64,000 nt of DNA from NCBI RefSeq assembly GCF_009664085.1, contig NZ_CP039268.1, positions 1,411,501 to 1,475,500 of the forward strand. The letters run 5' to 3'. Of the stretch, positions 31,198 through 42,701 are shown piece after piece. The notes beneath the pieces were generated by a model, which had not been told where the DNA came from, did not search any database, and worked only from the letters and a program-made list of their open reading frames with translations. Both the position numbers and the translations under genes were made by a program. The number at the start of each line of letters is the position of its first letter. Within the stretch, counting starts at the first letter, position 1. The stretch is from Thermochromatium tepidum ATCC 43061. GTDB lineage: Bacteria; Pseudomonadota; Gammaproteobacteria; Chromatiales; Chromatiaceae.

Positions 31198-32151
31198 TCA
31201 GACCGGCACCACGGTCCGGCAGTAACGCGGACGGTGCATGAGCAAGGCCAGTAGATCGGCCAGCCGCTCCCGCAGGTCGCGTCGGTCGATGATCATGTCG
31301 AGCGCCCCCTTCTCCAGCAGGAACTCGCTGCGCTGAAAGCCTTCGGGCAACTGCTCGCGCACCGTCTGCTCGATGACGCGCGGTCCGGCGAAGCCGATCA
31401 GGGCATTGGGTTCGGCGATATTGAGATCGCCCAGCATCGCCAGACTGGCCGAGACCCCACCCATGGTCGGATCCGTCATCACCGAGATGAAGGGCAGACC
31501 GCGCTCGCGCATCCGCGCCAGGGCCGCGCTGGTCTTGGCCATCTGCATCAGCGAGAACAGACTCTCCTGCATCCGCGCCCCGCCGCTCGCCGAGAAGCAG
31601 ACATAGGGCGAGCCCTGCTGGAGCGCCGCCGCCACACCGCGCACGAAGCGCTCACCGACCACCGACCCCATGGACCCGCCCATGAACCTGAACTCGAAGG
31701 CCGCCGCCACGATGGGCATCTCCTTGAGCCGGCCGCGCATCACGATCAGCGCCTCCTTCTCGGAGGATTCCTTCTGGGCTGCCGCGAGACGGTCCTTGTA
31801 TTTTTTGAGATCCTTGAACTTGAGAGGATCGAGCGACTCGAGATTCGCGCCGATCTCCTCGCGACCCTCGGGATCGAGAAAGGCCTCCAGGCGTCGGCGT
31901 GCGCCGATCCGATTGTGATGGCCACACTTGGGACAGACCTCGAGATTGCGCTCGAGCTCGGCACGATAGAGGATGGCACCACAGCCCGGGCACTTGACCC
32001 AGACACCCTCGGGTACGGCGCGCTTGGTGCTGGAATCGATGCGGATGCGGTCTGGGATGAGCTTCTCGAACCAGCTCTTGCCCTTGTCCATCGCCTGTTT
32101 CATGGTGGCGGTGGCCTGGGCCTGAACCTTCAGTTTGGTGGATTCTTGCAT
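31198..32151 (-). CDS. accD: Acetyl-CoA carboxylase carboxyltransferase subunit beta
   Basis: AccD with AccA transfers carboxyl from biotin to acetyl-CoA in the first step of fatty-acid synthesis. The protein has the N-terminal zinc ribbon CPGC...[15 protein letters not shown] and the crotonase-like core with [19 protein letters not shown] and [18 protein letters not shown]. The reading from 32151 adds about 20 residues compared with E. coli AccD. ATG codons at 32103 or 32091 ([15 protein letters not shown]) are more likely true starts. accD-folC next to trpA is the usual gammaproteobacterial order. Confidence 0.96.
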   Translation of the reverse strand: MQESTKLKVQAQATATMKQAMDKGKSWFEKLIPDRIRIDSSTKRAVPEGVWVKCPGCGAILYRAELERNLEVCPKCGHHNRIGARRRLEAFLDPEGREEIGANLESLDPLKFKDLKKYKDRLAAAQKESSEKEALIVMRGRLKEMPIVAAAFEFRFMGGSMGSVVGERFVRGVAAALQQGSPYVCFSASGGARMQESLFSLMQMAKTSAALARMRERGLPFISVMTDPTMGGVSASLAMLGDLNIAEPNALIGFAGPRVIEQTVREQLPEGFQRSEFLLEKGALDMIIDRRDLRERLADLLALLMHRPRYCRTVVPV

Positions 32152-32196
32152 CGTCGTTGGTGTGCTCTGGACCTAGGTTACAGTGTGGGTTGACGA

Positions 32197-33006
32197 TCAG
32201 CGCACCCCGTCGATCGCCGTGCGCAACTCGGTGAGGAAGGTCGCTACCGTCTCGGCGATGCGCTCGGGCGTCGCGGCGAGCGCCTCGATCCGCGCGACGA
32301 TGGCACTGCCAACGATCACGGCGTCGGCGACCTTGGCCAGGCGCGCCGCCGTCTGCGCGTCCTTGACCCCAAAACCGACGCCGACAGGAATCTCGATCGC
32401 CGATCGGATGCGCGAAAGATGCTCGGCGACATCCGCCGTGTCGAGATTGGCCGCGCCGGTCACGCCCTTGAGCGAGACGTAATAGACGAAGCCCGAGGCC
32501 AGGGCGCCAATCCGCCGGATCCGCTCCTCGGTCGAGGTCGGCGCCAGCAGATAGACCAGATCCAGCCCCTGCGCCCTCAGCGTCTTGACCAGATCAGACC
32601 CTTCTTCCGGCGGCACGTCGACGATCAGAACGCCATCGACACCAGCGGCTTGCGCCCGCTCGGCAAAGGCGGCATAGCCCAGGCGCTCGATCGGATTGAG
32701 ATAGCCCATGAGCACCACGGGCGTTTCGCTGTCGCGCTCGCGGAAGGTGCGCACCATCTCCAGCACCTCGGCCAGCCGCACGCCCTGGGCCAGCGCGCGT
32801 TCGGTCGCGCGTTGGATCACCGGGCCATCGGCCATCGGGTCCGAGAAGGGCACGCCCAGTTCGAGGATGTCGGCCCCGGCCGCGACCATGGACTGCATCA
32901 GCGGTACCGTGAGCGCCGGCTCCGGATCGCCGGCGGTGACAAAGGGGATGAGCGCGGTGCGACCCTGCGCCTTCAGTTGGGCAAAACGCTGTGCGATGCG
33001 ACTCAT
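32197..33006 (-). CDS. trpA: Tryptophan synthase alpha chain
   Basis: TrpA cleaves indole-3-glycerol phosphate and channels indole to TrpB. The 269-residue barrel protein starts [20 protein letters not shown]. It has the catalytic glutamate in [20 protein letters not shown], the aspartate in [14 protein letters not shown], and the phosphate site [11 protein letters not shown]. The start at 33006 overlaps the trpB stop by 4 bases, so the two are translationally coupled. Confidence 0.97.
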   Translation of the reverse strand: MSRIAQRFAQLKAQGRTALIPFVTAGDPEPALTVPLMQSMVAAGADILELGVPFSDPMADGPVIQRATERALAQGVRLAEVLEMVRTFRERDSETPVVLMGYLNPIERLGYAAFAERAQAAGVDGVLIVDVPPEEGSDLVKTLRAQGLDLVYLLAPTSTEERIRRIGALASGFVYYVSLKGVTGAANLDTADVAEHLSRIRSAIEIPVGVGFGVKDAQTAARLAKVADAVIVGSAIVARIEALAATPERIAETVATFLTELRTAIDGVR

Positions 33007-34238
33007 AGGACCAAGCCCTCGTGACGCGCGACCGTGTGCATGTCCTTGTCTCCGCGACCGGAGAGATTGACCAGGATGCTCTGATCGGGACGCAGGCTGG
33101 ACGCGAGCCTGTGGGCATAGGCGAGCGCATGGCTCGATTCGAGCGCCGGGATGATGCCCTCGGTGCGCGTGAGATGATGGAAGGCCGAAAGCGCCTCCTC
33201 GTCGGTGACGGCGACATACTGGGCGCGCCCGCTGTCCTTGAGCCACGCATGTTCGGGGCCGACGCCCGGATAGTCGAGCCCGGCCGAGATCGAGTGAGTC
33301 TCGAGGATCTGGCCGTCGTCGTCTTCCATCAGATAGGTGCGATTGCCATGCAACACACCCGGACGCCCGGCGGTGAGGGGCGCGGCGTGATGGCCGGTCT
33401 CGATGCCCTCCCCGCCCGCTTCGACCCCGTAGATCGCCACATCCGTGTCCGCGATGAAGGGATAGAATAGACCGATGGCGTTCGAGCCACCGCCGACACA
33501 GGCCACCAGTGCATCCGGCAGGCGCCCGGTGCGTTCCAGCATCTGGGCGCGCGCCTCGCGCCCGATCACGGTCTGGAAGTCGCGCACCATCATCGGATAG
33601 GGATGTGGCCCGGCGACCGTGCCGATGATGTAGAAGGTATCATCGACATTGGTCACCCAGTCGCGCATGGCCTCGTTCAGCGCATCCTTGAGGGTGCGTG
33701 AGCCTGAGGTTACGGGCACGACCTTCGCGCCCAGGAGGCGCATCCGATAGACATTGGCCTCCTGGCGTGCGACATCGACCTCGCCCATATAGACCACGCA
33801 CTCCAGCCCCAGACGCGCAGCGACCGTGGCGGTCGCCACACCATGCTGACCAGCGCCGGTCTCGGCGATGAGACGGGTCTTGCCCATGCGCCGGGCGAGC
33901 AGCGCCTGACCGATGGTGTTGTTGACCTTGTGCGCGCCCGTATGATTGAGATCTTCGCGCTTGAGATAGATCTGGGCCCCACCCAACTCGCGGCTCCAGC
34001 GCGCGGCATGATAGAGCGGCGATGGCCGACCGACATAGTCGCGCAGATCCGCATCCAGCTCGGCCTGGAAGGCGGGATCGGTCTTGCAGCGTTCATAGGC
34101 CAGTCGCAGCTCTTCGAGCGGATGCATCAGTGTCTCGGGGACGAACCGCCCGCCATAGGGGCCGAAGTGTCCGGTTGCATCCGGCAGGTCATATACATCC
34201 AGGCGTTCAGCCTGGCTGATTGCGACGTCGATCACCAT
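33003..34238 (-). CDS. trpB: Tryptophan synthase beta chain
   Basis: TrpB joins indole with serine using PLP. The 411-residue protein has [20 protein letters not shown], the PLP lysine in [15 protein letters not shown], the [16 protein letters not shown] loop and the phosphate-binding [12 protein letters not shown]. The ATG at 34238 lies 32 bases inside the end of trpF. The next methionine is beyond conserved sequence, so this overlap seems real and implies tight coupling. Confidence 0.97.
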   Translation of the reverse strand: MVIDVAISQAERLDVYDLPDATGHFGPYGGRFVPETLMHPLEELRLAYERCKTDPAFQAELDADLRDYVGRPSPLYHAARWSRELGGAQIYLKREDLNHTGAHKVNNTIGQALLARRMGKTRLIAETGAGQHGVATATVAARLGLECVVYMGEVDVARQEANVYRMRLLGAKVVPVTSGSRTLKDALNEAMRDWVTNVDDTFYIIGTVAGPHPYPMMVRDFQTVIGREARAQMLERTGRLPDALVACVGGGSNAIGLFYPFIADTDVAIYGVEAGGEGIETGHHAAPLTAGRPGVLHGNRTYLMEDDDGQILETHSISAGLDYPGVGPEHAWLKDSGRAQYVAVTDEEALSAFHHLTRTEGIIPALESSHALAYAHRLASSLRPDQSILVNLSGRGDKDMHTVARHEGLVL

Positions 34239-34866
34239 CTCTTACCCCTTGCATGAAAGCGAAAATAAGGTCTGGATCCTTGATGCCCTTGGCGGTTTCG
34301 ACCCCACCGCTGACATCGACTCCATAGGGTCGCACCTGTTCGATGGCCTCGGCGACATTGGCCGGGGTCAATCCACCGGCCAGCAGGATCTCGGAAGCGA
34401 GGTCGGGCGGGATACGCGCCCAGTCGAAACACTGGCCGGTGCCACCGGCGCGTCCGGGCTCATAGGCGTCGAGCAACAGACCATCGGCACCGCTGAAGCG
34501 TTCGCGCTCGGCGGCCAGGTTGATTTCTGGGCGCATCCGGATCGCCTTGATCCAACGCCGTCCGAAGGCCGAACAAAACCCAGGTGACTCGTCGCCGTGG
34601 AATTGGAGCAGATCCAAAGGCACCTGCTCCAGGGTCGCCGCGATGGCCTCGGGTCTGGCATCGACGAACAGCCCGACGGCGGTGACAAACGGCGGTAGCG
34701 CCCGGCACAACTGAGCGGCCTGCTCGGGTGTGACCGCGCGCGGACTGGCGGGATGAAAGACGAAGCCGACCGCATCGGCCCCGGCCGCCACGACAGCGGC
34801 GATATCCGAGACCCGCGTCAGGCCGCAGATCTTGACCCGTGTTCGCTGAATGTCACCTCGTCTCAT
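34207..34866 (-). CDS. trpF: Phosphoribosylanthranilate isomerase
   Basis: TrpF performs the Amadori rearrangement of phosphoribosylanthranilate. The 219-residue protein starts [18 protein letters not shown] with the catalytic cysteine in KICGLT. It continues with [17 protein letters not shown] and ends with the phosphate site [14 protein letters not shown] and [17 protein letters not shown] choose the ATG at 34866; an ATG 18 codons upstream would run into truA. As in Pseudomonas-like genomes, trpF sits after truA and before trpBA, away from trpEGDC. Confidence 0.96.
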   Translation of the reverse strand: MRRGDIQRTRVKICGLTRVSDIAAVVAAGADAVGFVFHPASPRAVTPEQAAQLCRALPPFVTAVGLFVDARPEAIAATLEQVPLDLLQFHGDESPGFCSAFGRRWIKAIRMRPEINLAAERERFSGADGLLLDAYEPGRAGGTGQCFDWARIPPDLASEILLAGGLTPANVAEAIEQVRPYGVDVSGGVETAKGIKDPDLIFAFMQGVRDGDRRRNQPG

Positions 34867-34877
34867 ACGATCCCGAC

Positions 34878-35681
34878 TCAAACGTCCCGCAAACGCTGGA
34901 GCGGATCGGTGCAGTCGCACTGGGGCAGACCGAACTCGGCTGGATAGTCGGCCCGAACGAAATAGAGCCCCTGCGGCGGCGCGGTGACGCCACCGAGTCG
35001 CCGGTCGCGGAGCTCCAACAGTTCGCGCGTCCAGTCCACCGGGGCCTCGCCGCGTCCGATGGCCATCAGCACCCCAGCGATGTTACGCACCATGTGATGC
35101 AGAAAGCCGTTGGCACCGATCGCCAGGGTGATCAGTCCATCGCGCTCGCTGAGATCCAGATAGAACACACGCCGGATCGGACTCTTGGCCTGACAGGACA
35201 GGGCACGGAAGCTCGAAAAGTCATGCTCGCCGACCAGAGCGATGGCAGCGGCGCGCATCCGTTCCAGATCCAGCGCTTCATGCACCCAGACGGCACGATC
35301 GCGCTGGAGCGGCGAACGGGTGCGCCGTGCCAAGATCTGATAACGGTAGTGCCTAGCCTGGGCGCTGAAGCGCGCATGAAAACGACCATCGACCGGATGC
35401 GCCCAACGCACGCCGATATCGGGTGGCAGATTGGCATTGGTCCCAAGTACCCAGGACCGCTCACTGCGCCTAGCCGTGGTCTCGAAATGCACCACCTGTT
35501 CGAGCGCATGGACACCGGCGTCGGTGCGCCCGGCACAGTGAAGCCTCACTGGGTGATCGGCAACCCGCGAAATGGCGGCCTCCAGTTCGGACTGTATGGT
35601 CCGCGCCCCAGGTTGCGTCTGCCAGCCGTGGAAGTGGGTGCCGTCATACTCGACACCCAGGGCGATGCGACCAGGTCTCAA
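34878..35681 (-). CDS. truA: tRNA pseudouridine(38-40) synthase
   Basis: TruA makes pseudouridine at positions 38-40 of tRNA anticodon arms. The protein has [20 protein letters not shown] and the catalytic aspartate in [19 protein letters not shown]. It also has LPPDIGVRW and the C-terminal [18 protein letters not shown]. The frame is open far upstream into fimV. Family length (about 265-270) and the position of the first conserved residues favour the TTG at 35681 (267 residues). This is a non-ATG start, and the exact start is my inference. Confidence 0.93.
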   Translation of the reverse strand: MRPGRIALGVEYDGTHFHGWQTQPGARTIQSELEAAISRVADHPVRLHCAGRTDAGVHALEQVVHFETTARRSERSWVLGTNANLPPDIGVRWAHPVDGRFHARFSAQARHYRYQILARRTRSPLQRDRAVWVHEALDLERMRAAAIALVGEHDFSSFRALSCQAKSPIRRVFYLDLSERDGLITLAIGANGFLHHMVRNIAGVLMAIGRGEAPVDWTRELLELRDRRLGGVTAPPQGLYFVRADYPAEFGLPQCDCTDPLQRLRDV

Positions 35682-35742
35682 GAGGCTGTTACTCGCGCGC
35701 GCCGCGAATCGAGCGATCGAACCAAAGCCGCAGACGGGCGAT

Positions 35743-38619
35743 TCATGACCCCAGACGCTCCAGCAAGGCGCGGGCCTCCTTGCGCTGTTCTTCGCGTCCC
35801 TCGGCCAGGACCTCCTCCAGGATCTCGCGCGCTGCGTCCTTGTCGTCCATCTCCACATAGGCGCGGGCCAGGTCGAGCTTGGTGGCGGTCTCGTCCCAGA
35901 TGCCAGAGTCGATCTGCCATTGCGAGGACAACAGATCCGAGGGAACACTATCTTGTTCAGGGGACAGCCCCGAATCCAACTCGGAAGACAGCGCCGCCAC
36001 ATCCAAGGGCTCCAGGGTTTCACCAGCCTTGTCAGACGGTTTGGCGACGAGAATGGGCGGCTCAGATGACCTCTGAGGTTCGCTGCCACGGTCCTGACCC
36101 TTGAGATCCAGCCTCAAGTCATCTTGACGGTCGTCGAGTGAAGGCAGGTCCCGACCCAGGGTATCGGCGGCTGGCGCAGGTGTCTCGCCAAGGGCCCCCA
36201 GATCGAGATCCAGCCCATCGGGCAAGGGTAGGATCGAATCTATCTCCAACTGGATGGCTTGCTCGATCTCTTCAGCGGACGGAGGTGTAGGCCCGGAATC
36301 GAGTTCTAGCCTCAGCGAATCATCCGATGACCGCGACCCGGCATCCCCTAACACGAGCGGTTCGGAACTGCCCAGATCAAGCCGAAGGTCGTCATCTGAG
36401 TCGGATTTGGTCTTGCTTCGGGATTCCGGCTCAGGCATGGATTGGGATGCCGCGGCGGCGGCACCAGCGGCCGCCAGCGACGCCGGCGTGGTGGAGGGGC
36501 TGGCGGGGGCCAACGGTACGTTCGGCGCGATTTCACTCAGTCTGCGCTGGATCCGTTCCCACTGAGCTGGATCCGCGGTGTCTCCACCCGACGCCCGGAT
36601 CTCATCGAGCAGATTGCGTAATGCCCCGACATTGCCCGAGGCAGCAAAGGCCTCAGCCAGCTTGTATTTGATGTCGAGCCGTTGCGGATAGCGCTTGAGC
36701 TCCTTGTCGAGCAGTGCCTGCGCCTCAGTGTAGCGACCATAGGCGATATAGATGTCGGCCTCGGAGAGTACATCGGCCTCGTCGGTCTCGGCGTCGAAAC
36801 CCGTAAGATCCGATATCGGCTGTTCCTTGGTCTCCTCGCGATCCTTGGCGGCGGGCGTCGAGATGGGCTGGTCGGACGGATGGGAGGCAGGCGCGGTCTT
36901 GCTGAGCGAGACGGTCTCGGGCGATGCGTGAGTTCCCTCCGACGCAGACGCGGTGTCGTAGAGATCGAGCACGAGCCCCGAATCGAGCGCGTCCTCGGAC
37001 GCGCTGCTCGCCTGCTGCTGTCGGCGACGGGCCATCAATAGCGAGAAGAGCAAGATGCCGAGCGCCGTTACACCGGCAAGTCCGGCCAGCGGCAGGAGCA
37101 ACGAATGCCAGGTCGAGCTGGGCGCTGGCTTGGGCTCAATGAACGGCTCAGGTTCATTCGGTCGAGCGACTGGCGCTGGATTGGACGTCGATGCGCTTGA
37201 CTCTGGCGCGACCTGGGACTCGGAGTCGGTCGGTATTGGCACCGGAACCAGACCGATCGTCGTTTCCGACTCCGCCGATTCGGGTGCGGGTTCGAGATCG
37301 AGTGTAGGCTCCGGGATGTGTTCAGATGCTAGACCGGGTTCAGGTTCGCGCGTCGCCGATGCGTCCTCGGTCGGAGGCGATCCCAGATCGGATGACCCAG
37401 TCTCAGCTGAGACTGGTTCGAGCGTCTCAGACGTCTCTTGCACCGGAAGTTCCGTCTCTTGCACCAGGGGTTCCGGCAGTCCCACGGGTGGCTTGGGCGT
37501 CTCGATCGGTTCCAGACCAAGCCCGGATTCGGGCTTGGCATCGGACAAGGTCGACTCAACCGACTGTGCTCGAGCGAGTTCGGCATTGCGCACCTGTAGC
37601 AGAGACTGGAGTGCGGCCAGTTGGGACTCCAGTTCTTGGATGCGATTGCGCAGTTCGAGCGTCTCCTGGCGCGCACTCTCGCTGGTTTCGATGGCGAGCA
37701 GGACATCCTGGGACTGTGTCCCGGCTCCAACCGCGGCAGTCGGTGCCCTCGGGGCCATCGTGCCTGAGGTTCCAGGTGTTGCGCCCACAAGACGCAAGCG
37801 TGCAAGCGTCTCGGGGGTGACGTCGGTGATCGGCGCACGCCGAGCGGAATGCCCGCGCAGGGCGGCCTGGAATTCGCGTCTGGCCTCTTCGGCGCTCAGC
37901 GCGAAGAGCTCGGCGCGGGAAGGGATGACCAGGGTCTTGCCGGCGATCAGACGATTGATGTTGCCCCGAATGAAGGCATCCTGGTTGGAGCGATAGAGCG
38001 CCATCGCGGTCTGGGCGTCGGTCGCGCCGGCTGGGGCATACCGGCGAGCCAAGGACCAAAGCCCCTCGCCGTTACCCACCGGACCTATGTAGAGCGGAAA
38101 ACCCTCACCCGGGGCCGGGATATAGCCACCAGGGCCGCTCGCCACCGGCGGCAGGCCAGGCTCAGACCCGCTGGCCGCCGTTGCGGCGCGGGCTGGCCGG
38201 ACATTGGGCGCGCGGCGCTCGGTCAGGAGCGGTGGATCGAGCAGGACGGTGTATTGCTTGACCAGGCGTCCCTGCGGCCACACGGCCTGGACCAGGAAAT
38301 CTAGGTAGGGTTCGCGTACCGGCTCCTGACTAAAGACGCGCACCCGCACACGGCCATCGGGCGTGGCCTCGGGCGTGAAGCGCAGCTGAGTCAGAAAGTG
38401 ATAGCGCTCGATCCCAGCCTTCTCGAAGGCCTCAGGTGAGGCGATGGAGACGCGCAGTGCGTCGATTTCATCTGGTTTGACATCACCGACATCAATCTCG
38501 CCTAGGAATGGCTGATTGAGCGCAGAGTCGGTGCGCAGGGCGCCCAACTCCAACGCAAGGGCCGGATGGCCGGTCAGGGCCGCGGCGATGGCGGACGCCA
38601 ACATCAGCTTGCGAGTCAT
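35743..38619 (-). CDS. fimV: FimV/HubP-family polar landmark protein
   Basis: FimV-type proteins organise the cell pole, affecting type IV pili, chemoreceptors or flagella. The 958-residue protein has a signal peptide (MTRKLMLASAIAAALTGHPA, then LALELG) and a conserved periplasmic domain (about 20-135). A LysM peptidoglycan-binding region follows (about 175-240), with a coiled coil (about 300-345) and one membrane helix (SLLLPLAGLAGVTALGILLF). The cytoplasmic part is long, acidic and S/P/E/T-rich, with a TPR-like FimV repeat near 650 and a C-terminal FimV domain (LARAYVEMDDKDAAREILEE). Low-complexity segments give many spurious open frames on the other strand. It stands in its normal place between asd and truA. 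Confidence 0.94.
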   Translation of the reverse strand: MTRKLMLASAIAAALTGHPALALELGALRTDSALNQPFLGEIDVGDVKPDEIDALRVSIASPEAFEKAGIERYHFLTQLRFTPEATPDGRVRVRVFSQEPVREPYLDFLVQAVWPQGRLVKQYTVLLDPPLLTERRAPNVRPARAATAASGSEPGLPPVASGPGGYIPAPGEGFPLYIGPVGNGEGLWSLARRYAPAGATDAQTAMALYRSNQDAFIRGNINRLIAGKTLVIPSRAELFALSAEEARREFQAALRGHSARRAPITDVTPETLARLRLVGATPGTSGTMAPRAPTAAVGAGTQSQDVLLAIETSESARQETLELRNRIQELESQLAALQSLLQVRNAELARAQSVESTLSDAKPESGLGLEPIETPKPPVGLPEPLVQETELPVQETSETLEPVSAETGSSDLGSPPTEDASATREPEPGLASEHIPEPTLDLEPAPESAESETTIGLVPVPIPTDSESQVAPESSASTSNPAPVARPNEPEPFIEPKPAPSSTWHSLLLPLAGLAGVTALGILLFSLLMARRRQQQASSASEDALDSGLVLDLYDTASASEGTHASPETVSLSKTAPASHPSDQPISTPAAKDREETKEQPISDLTGFDAETDEADVLSEADIYIAYGRYTEAQALLDKELKRYPQRLDIKYKLAEAFAASGNVGALRNLLDEIRASGGDTADPAQWERIQRRLSEIAPNVPLAPASPSTTPASLAAAGAAAAASQSMPEPESRSKTKSDSDDDLRLDLGSSEPLVLGDAGSRSSDDSLRLELDSGPTPPSAEEIEQAIQLEIDSILPLPDGLDLDLGALGETPAPAADTLGRDLPSLDDRQDDLRLDLKGQDRGSEPQRSSEPPILVAKPSDKAGETLEPLDVAALSSELDSGLSPEQDSVPSDLLSSQWQIDSGIWDETATKLDLARAYVEMDDKDAAREILEEVLAEGREEQRKEARALLERLGS

Positions 38620-38682
38620 CCCCCCCCCTCGTGCTCCAGGCAGCGAAAGACATCCACACGAACCGCGCCCGCCCTTTCAAGA

Positions 38683-39798
38683 TCAGCGATCCAGTAGGAT
38701 CGTCAGCATGCGTCGCAAGGGTTCGGCTGCACCCCAGAGCAACTGATCGCCGACGGTGAAGGCGGACAGGTAGCGGCTCCCCAGATTCATCGTTCTCAAG
38801 CGCCCGACCGGAACCAGGAGCGAACCGGCCACGGTGGCAGGCGACAGATTATGGATCGTGGCCGTCCGCTCGTTTGGCACCACGCGCACCCAGTCGTTGG
38901 CGCTCACGATCAGGGACTCGATCTCGTCCAGGGCGACATCGCGGTTGAGCTTGATAGTCAGCCCCTGGCTGTGACAGCGCATGGCGCAGATACGTACACA
39001 GATTCCATCGATTGGGATCTGTTGGTCGGTCCGGCCAAGGATTTTATTCGTCTCGGCCTGTCCTTTCCACTCCTCCCGACTCTGGCCATTCTCAAGTTGG
39101 GTATCGATCCAGGGGATGAGACTGGCTGCAAGCGGGGCGCCAAGGCTCGCGGTGGGGAATGAACGATCACGGAGCGTCTCAGTCACGCGCCGGTCGACGT
39201 CGAGGATCGCTGCAGCCGGATCGGACAGGAGTGAGGCGACCGAGCCGTGCAGCGCGCCCATCTGCACGAGCAGCTCGCGCATGGCCTGGGCGCCGGCGCC
39301 CGAGGCGGCCTGGTAGGTCATGGCGCTGACCCACTCGACCAGACCCGCGCGAAACAGCCCGCCGATGGCCATCAGCATCAGGCTCACGGTGCAGTTGCCG
39401 CCGATGAAGTCGCGCTTGCCGGCGTCCAGGGCGGCATCGATCACTGGACGGTTGACCGGGTCGAGGATGATGGTCGCGTCTGGCTCCATGCGCAGTGCCG
39501 AGGCGGCATCGATCCAGTAGCCGTCCCAGCCGCTGGCGCGCAGACGCGGATGGATCGCCTTGGTGTAGTCACCGCCCTGGCAGGTGATGATGACATCCAT
39601 CGCGCGCAGGGCCTCCAGCGAGTTGGCATCGAGCAGAGGCGAAGCGCCATAGCCGACGTCCGGTCCGGGCTGACCGACCTGCGAGGTACTGAAAAAGACC
39701 GGCTCTGGGATGCGCGCAAAGTCGTTCTCGGCGCGCATCCGCTCCATCAGGACCGAGCCCACCATACCGCGCCAGCCGACGAAACCAACCCGCTTCAT
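38683..39798 (-). CDS. asd: Aspartate-semialdehyde dehydrogenase
   Basis: Asd reduces aspartyl phosphate to the semialdehyde, a branch point for lysine/diaminopimelate, threonine and methionine. The 371-residue protein has the NADP site [18 protein letters not shown], the active-site cysteine in [17 protein letters not shown], and [17 protein letters not shown]. It is the E. coli-like type. It lies between leuB and fimV; a 224-base gap upstream contains copy 2 of the 29-bp repeat. Confidence 0.97.
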   Translation of the reverse strand: MKRVGFVGWRGMVGSVLMERMRAENDFARIPEPVFFSTSQVGQPGPDVGYGASPLLDANSLEALRAMDVIITCQGGDYTKAIHPRLRASGWDGYWIDAASALRMEPDATIILDPVNRPVIDAALDAGKRDFIGGNCTVSLMLMAIGGLFRAGLVEWVSAMTYQAASGAGAQAMRELLVQMGALHGSVASLLSDPAAAILDVDRRVTETLRDRSFPTASLGAPLAASLIPWIDTQLENGQSREEWKGQAETNKILGRTDQQIPIDGICVRICAMRCHSQGLTIKLNRDVALDEIESLIVSANDWVRVVPNERTATIHNLSPATVAGSLLVPVGRLRTMNLGSRYLSAFTVGDQLLWGAAEPLRRMLTILLDR

Positions 39799-39890
39799 CT
39801 TGATGCCTCACCAAACTTCAAAGCGTTATTCGAACTGTATTCGTTGTGCACGACGCATGACCCTGGGACGCGGACCGGGTGAGGCTGGCA

Positions 39891-39919
39891 GGGGACGCCA
39901 TGAATCCATCCCTGGAGGC
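39891..39919 (-). repeat. 29-bp dispersed repeat, copy 2
   Basis: On the minus strand it reads GCCTCCAGGGATGGATTCAT then GGCGTCCCC, with 4 differences from copy 1 at 27638-27666. It lies in the leuB-asd gap, upstream of asd in the same orientation as asd. Copy 1 likewise lies upstream of ispH in the orientation of ispH. Confidence 0.75.
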
Positions 39920-40022
39920 TTGACGACGGACTCTATGCCGTCGATACCCCCGCCCGCCGCCACCCGGTCCGCTCTTGGCCATCATCGAGCGATGACGTGC
40001 GCTGGGCCTCTTGGCCGACCGT

Positions 40023-41098
<1,076 letters not shown>

Positions 41099-41102
<4 letters not shown>

Positions 41103-42019
41103 TGGTTGTTCTCCAATGCGTGCGAGAGCGCGCGTGGCGCCAGGCCATAACGCGCAGGCTGATCAGCAATGGATCGGATGTCGACCATCCAATCCAGGTT
41201 GCGCCCAATGACGAGTTCTGTCATGGGCGCGTGATGGGTATTTTTCATCGGAATCGGCTTGGCGACGAAACCGTATTGCCGCGCCAGTGCCTTGACCTCT
41301 TCCGCATGATCATAGGTCATGATGAACTCGCCCTTGAGTTGGGCGCATCGCTCGAATAGGGCCTGATGATCCAATTCGAAATGCCGATACAAACGCTGGC
41401 CGGCTCTTTTGCCGCCTGCCGTATAGGGCGGATCGATGAAAAAGACGACGTTCGGATCATCGCGATAGCGTTCGAGTACAGCCAATCCGTCACCCTGCTC
41501 GAAACGCAAGCGCGACCGGATCTGATCGATGTCGCGCAGACGTTTGGCCAGTGTGGTCGGATACCAGCGCGATCCGATGCCTTTTCCCGATTCACCGCGT
41601 TTGATGAATCTGGAGCCGGGCGCCAGGATGCCGCCATGCAATGTTCGATTGCGGAGAATCGTCCTGAAGGCACGTTCACGGGTGCTCGTCGGATCCTGAG
41701 CCAGAGTGTCGGTGACGTTTTTCAGCGACATCTCGAACGCCAGAATCCGCTCCGCCAGCCAGTCAGCTTCGCCGTCCTGGATCGACTGCCAGACCGCCGC
41801 GACATCCTCGTCCAGTTCGACCATCAGCACCCTGTCGGCAAGCTGCTCGAAGGCCACCGTCAGCGACACGATCCAGCCGCCCGTGAAGGGCTCGACCAGC
41901 AGCGCCGGACGGCGTGGCTGATGACGCAACCAGTCGCGCAAAGGTGGCACGAACCACGTCTTGCCGCCCAGATACCGGAACGGACTGCGCTGCGGAACGG
42001 AGGCGACGTTGACGATCAC
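41099..42019 (-). CDS. DNA adenine methylase (D12 class) inside the leu operon
   Basis: The 306-residue protein is a Dam-like D12-class N6-adenine methyltransferase. It has the SAM motif [18 protein letters not shown] with [14 protein letters not shown], and the catalytic motif DPPY in [19 protein letters not shown]. No restriction endonuclease gene is adjacent, so it is an orphan methylase whose target sequence cannot be read from the protein. It sits between leuD (31-base gap) and leuB (4-base overlap), so it should be expressed with leucine genes. Base composition looks a little less GC-rich than leuB, which suggests acquisition, but that is only an impression. Confidence 0.88.
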
Positions 42020-42050
42020 TGGTGGCGGCTGATCGATCTGCGCTCTAGTG

Positions 42051-42701
42051 CTAGTGACCGATCACAAACAGCCAGGGCGCCTCAAGACGGCGGCGTTCTT
42101 CGTAGGCGCGGATGGTGTCGGCCTCCTTGAGGGTCAGACCGATGTCGTCCAGCCCCTCGATCAGGCGCTGCTTGCTGCCGGCGTCGATCTCGAAGGCAAT
42201 GACCTGGCCGTCGCTTAAGGTCAGAGTCTGGGCCGGGAGATCCACGGCGATGCGCAGCGGTTCGACCCCGGTCGCCTTGACGAATAGATCGTCGATCACG
42301 GTGGCAGGCAGCCGGATCGGCAGCAGCCCGTTCTTGAAGCAATTATTGAAAAAGATGTCAGCGAAGCTCGGCGCCAGGATGACGCGGATGCCGAAGTCGG
42401 TCAGCGCCCAGGGGGCGTGCTCGCGCGAAGACCCGCAGCCGAAGTTTTCGCGCGTAAGCAGGATCTCAGCTTGGGCGAAACGCGGGTCGTTGAGCACGAA
42501 CTCGGGGTTGCGCGGACGTCGAGTACAGTCCATGCCCGGCTCGCCGTGATCGAGATAGCGCCACGCGTCGAACAGATAGGGGCCGAATCCGGTCCGCTTG
42601 ATGCTCTTGAGGAACTGCTTGGGGATGATGGCGTCGGTGTCGACATTGGCCCGATCGAGCGGGGCGACGACGCCGGTAAAGTTGACGAATGGCTGCATCA
42701 A
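42051..42701 (-). CDS. leuD: 3-isopropylmalate dehydratase small subunit
   Basis: LeuD forms isopropylmalate isomerase with LeuC. The 216-residue protein has the small-subunit swivel-domain features [19 protein letters not shown] and [19 protein letters not shown]. It continues with [20 protein letters not shown]. It overlaps leuC by 4 bases and precedes the DNA methylase gene by 31 bases. Length is typical. Confidence 0.97.
   Translation of the reverse strand: MMQPFVNFTGVVAPLDRANVDTDAIIPKQFLKSIKRTGFGPYLFDAWRYLDHGEPGMDCTRRPRNPEFVLNDPRFAQAEILLTRENFGCGSSREHAPWALTDFGIRVILAPSFADIFFNNCFKNGLLPIRLPATVIDDLFVKATGVEPLRIAVDLPAQTLTLSDGQVIAFEIDAGSKQRLIEGLDDIGLTLKEADTIRAYEERRRLEAPWLFVIGH

Noticed and set aside
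29915-31225. 436-residue plus-strand frame opposite folC
   Set aside because: Antisense to an intact folC and without recognisable domains.
37055-37996. Serine/glycine-rich plus-strand frame opposite fimV, resembling a repeat surface protein
   Set aside because: It mirrors the low-complexity P/E/S/T segment of FimV, which is the real gene.
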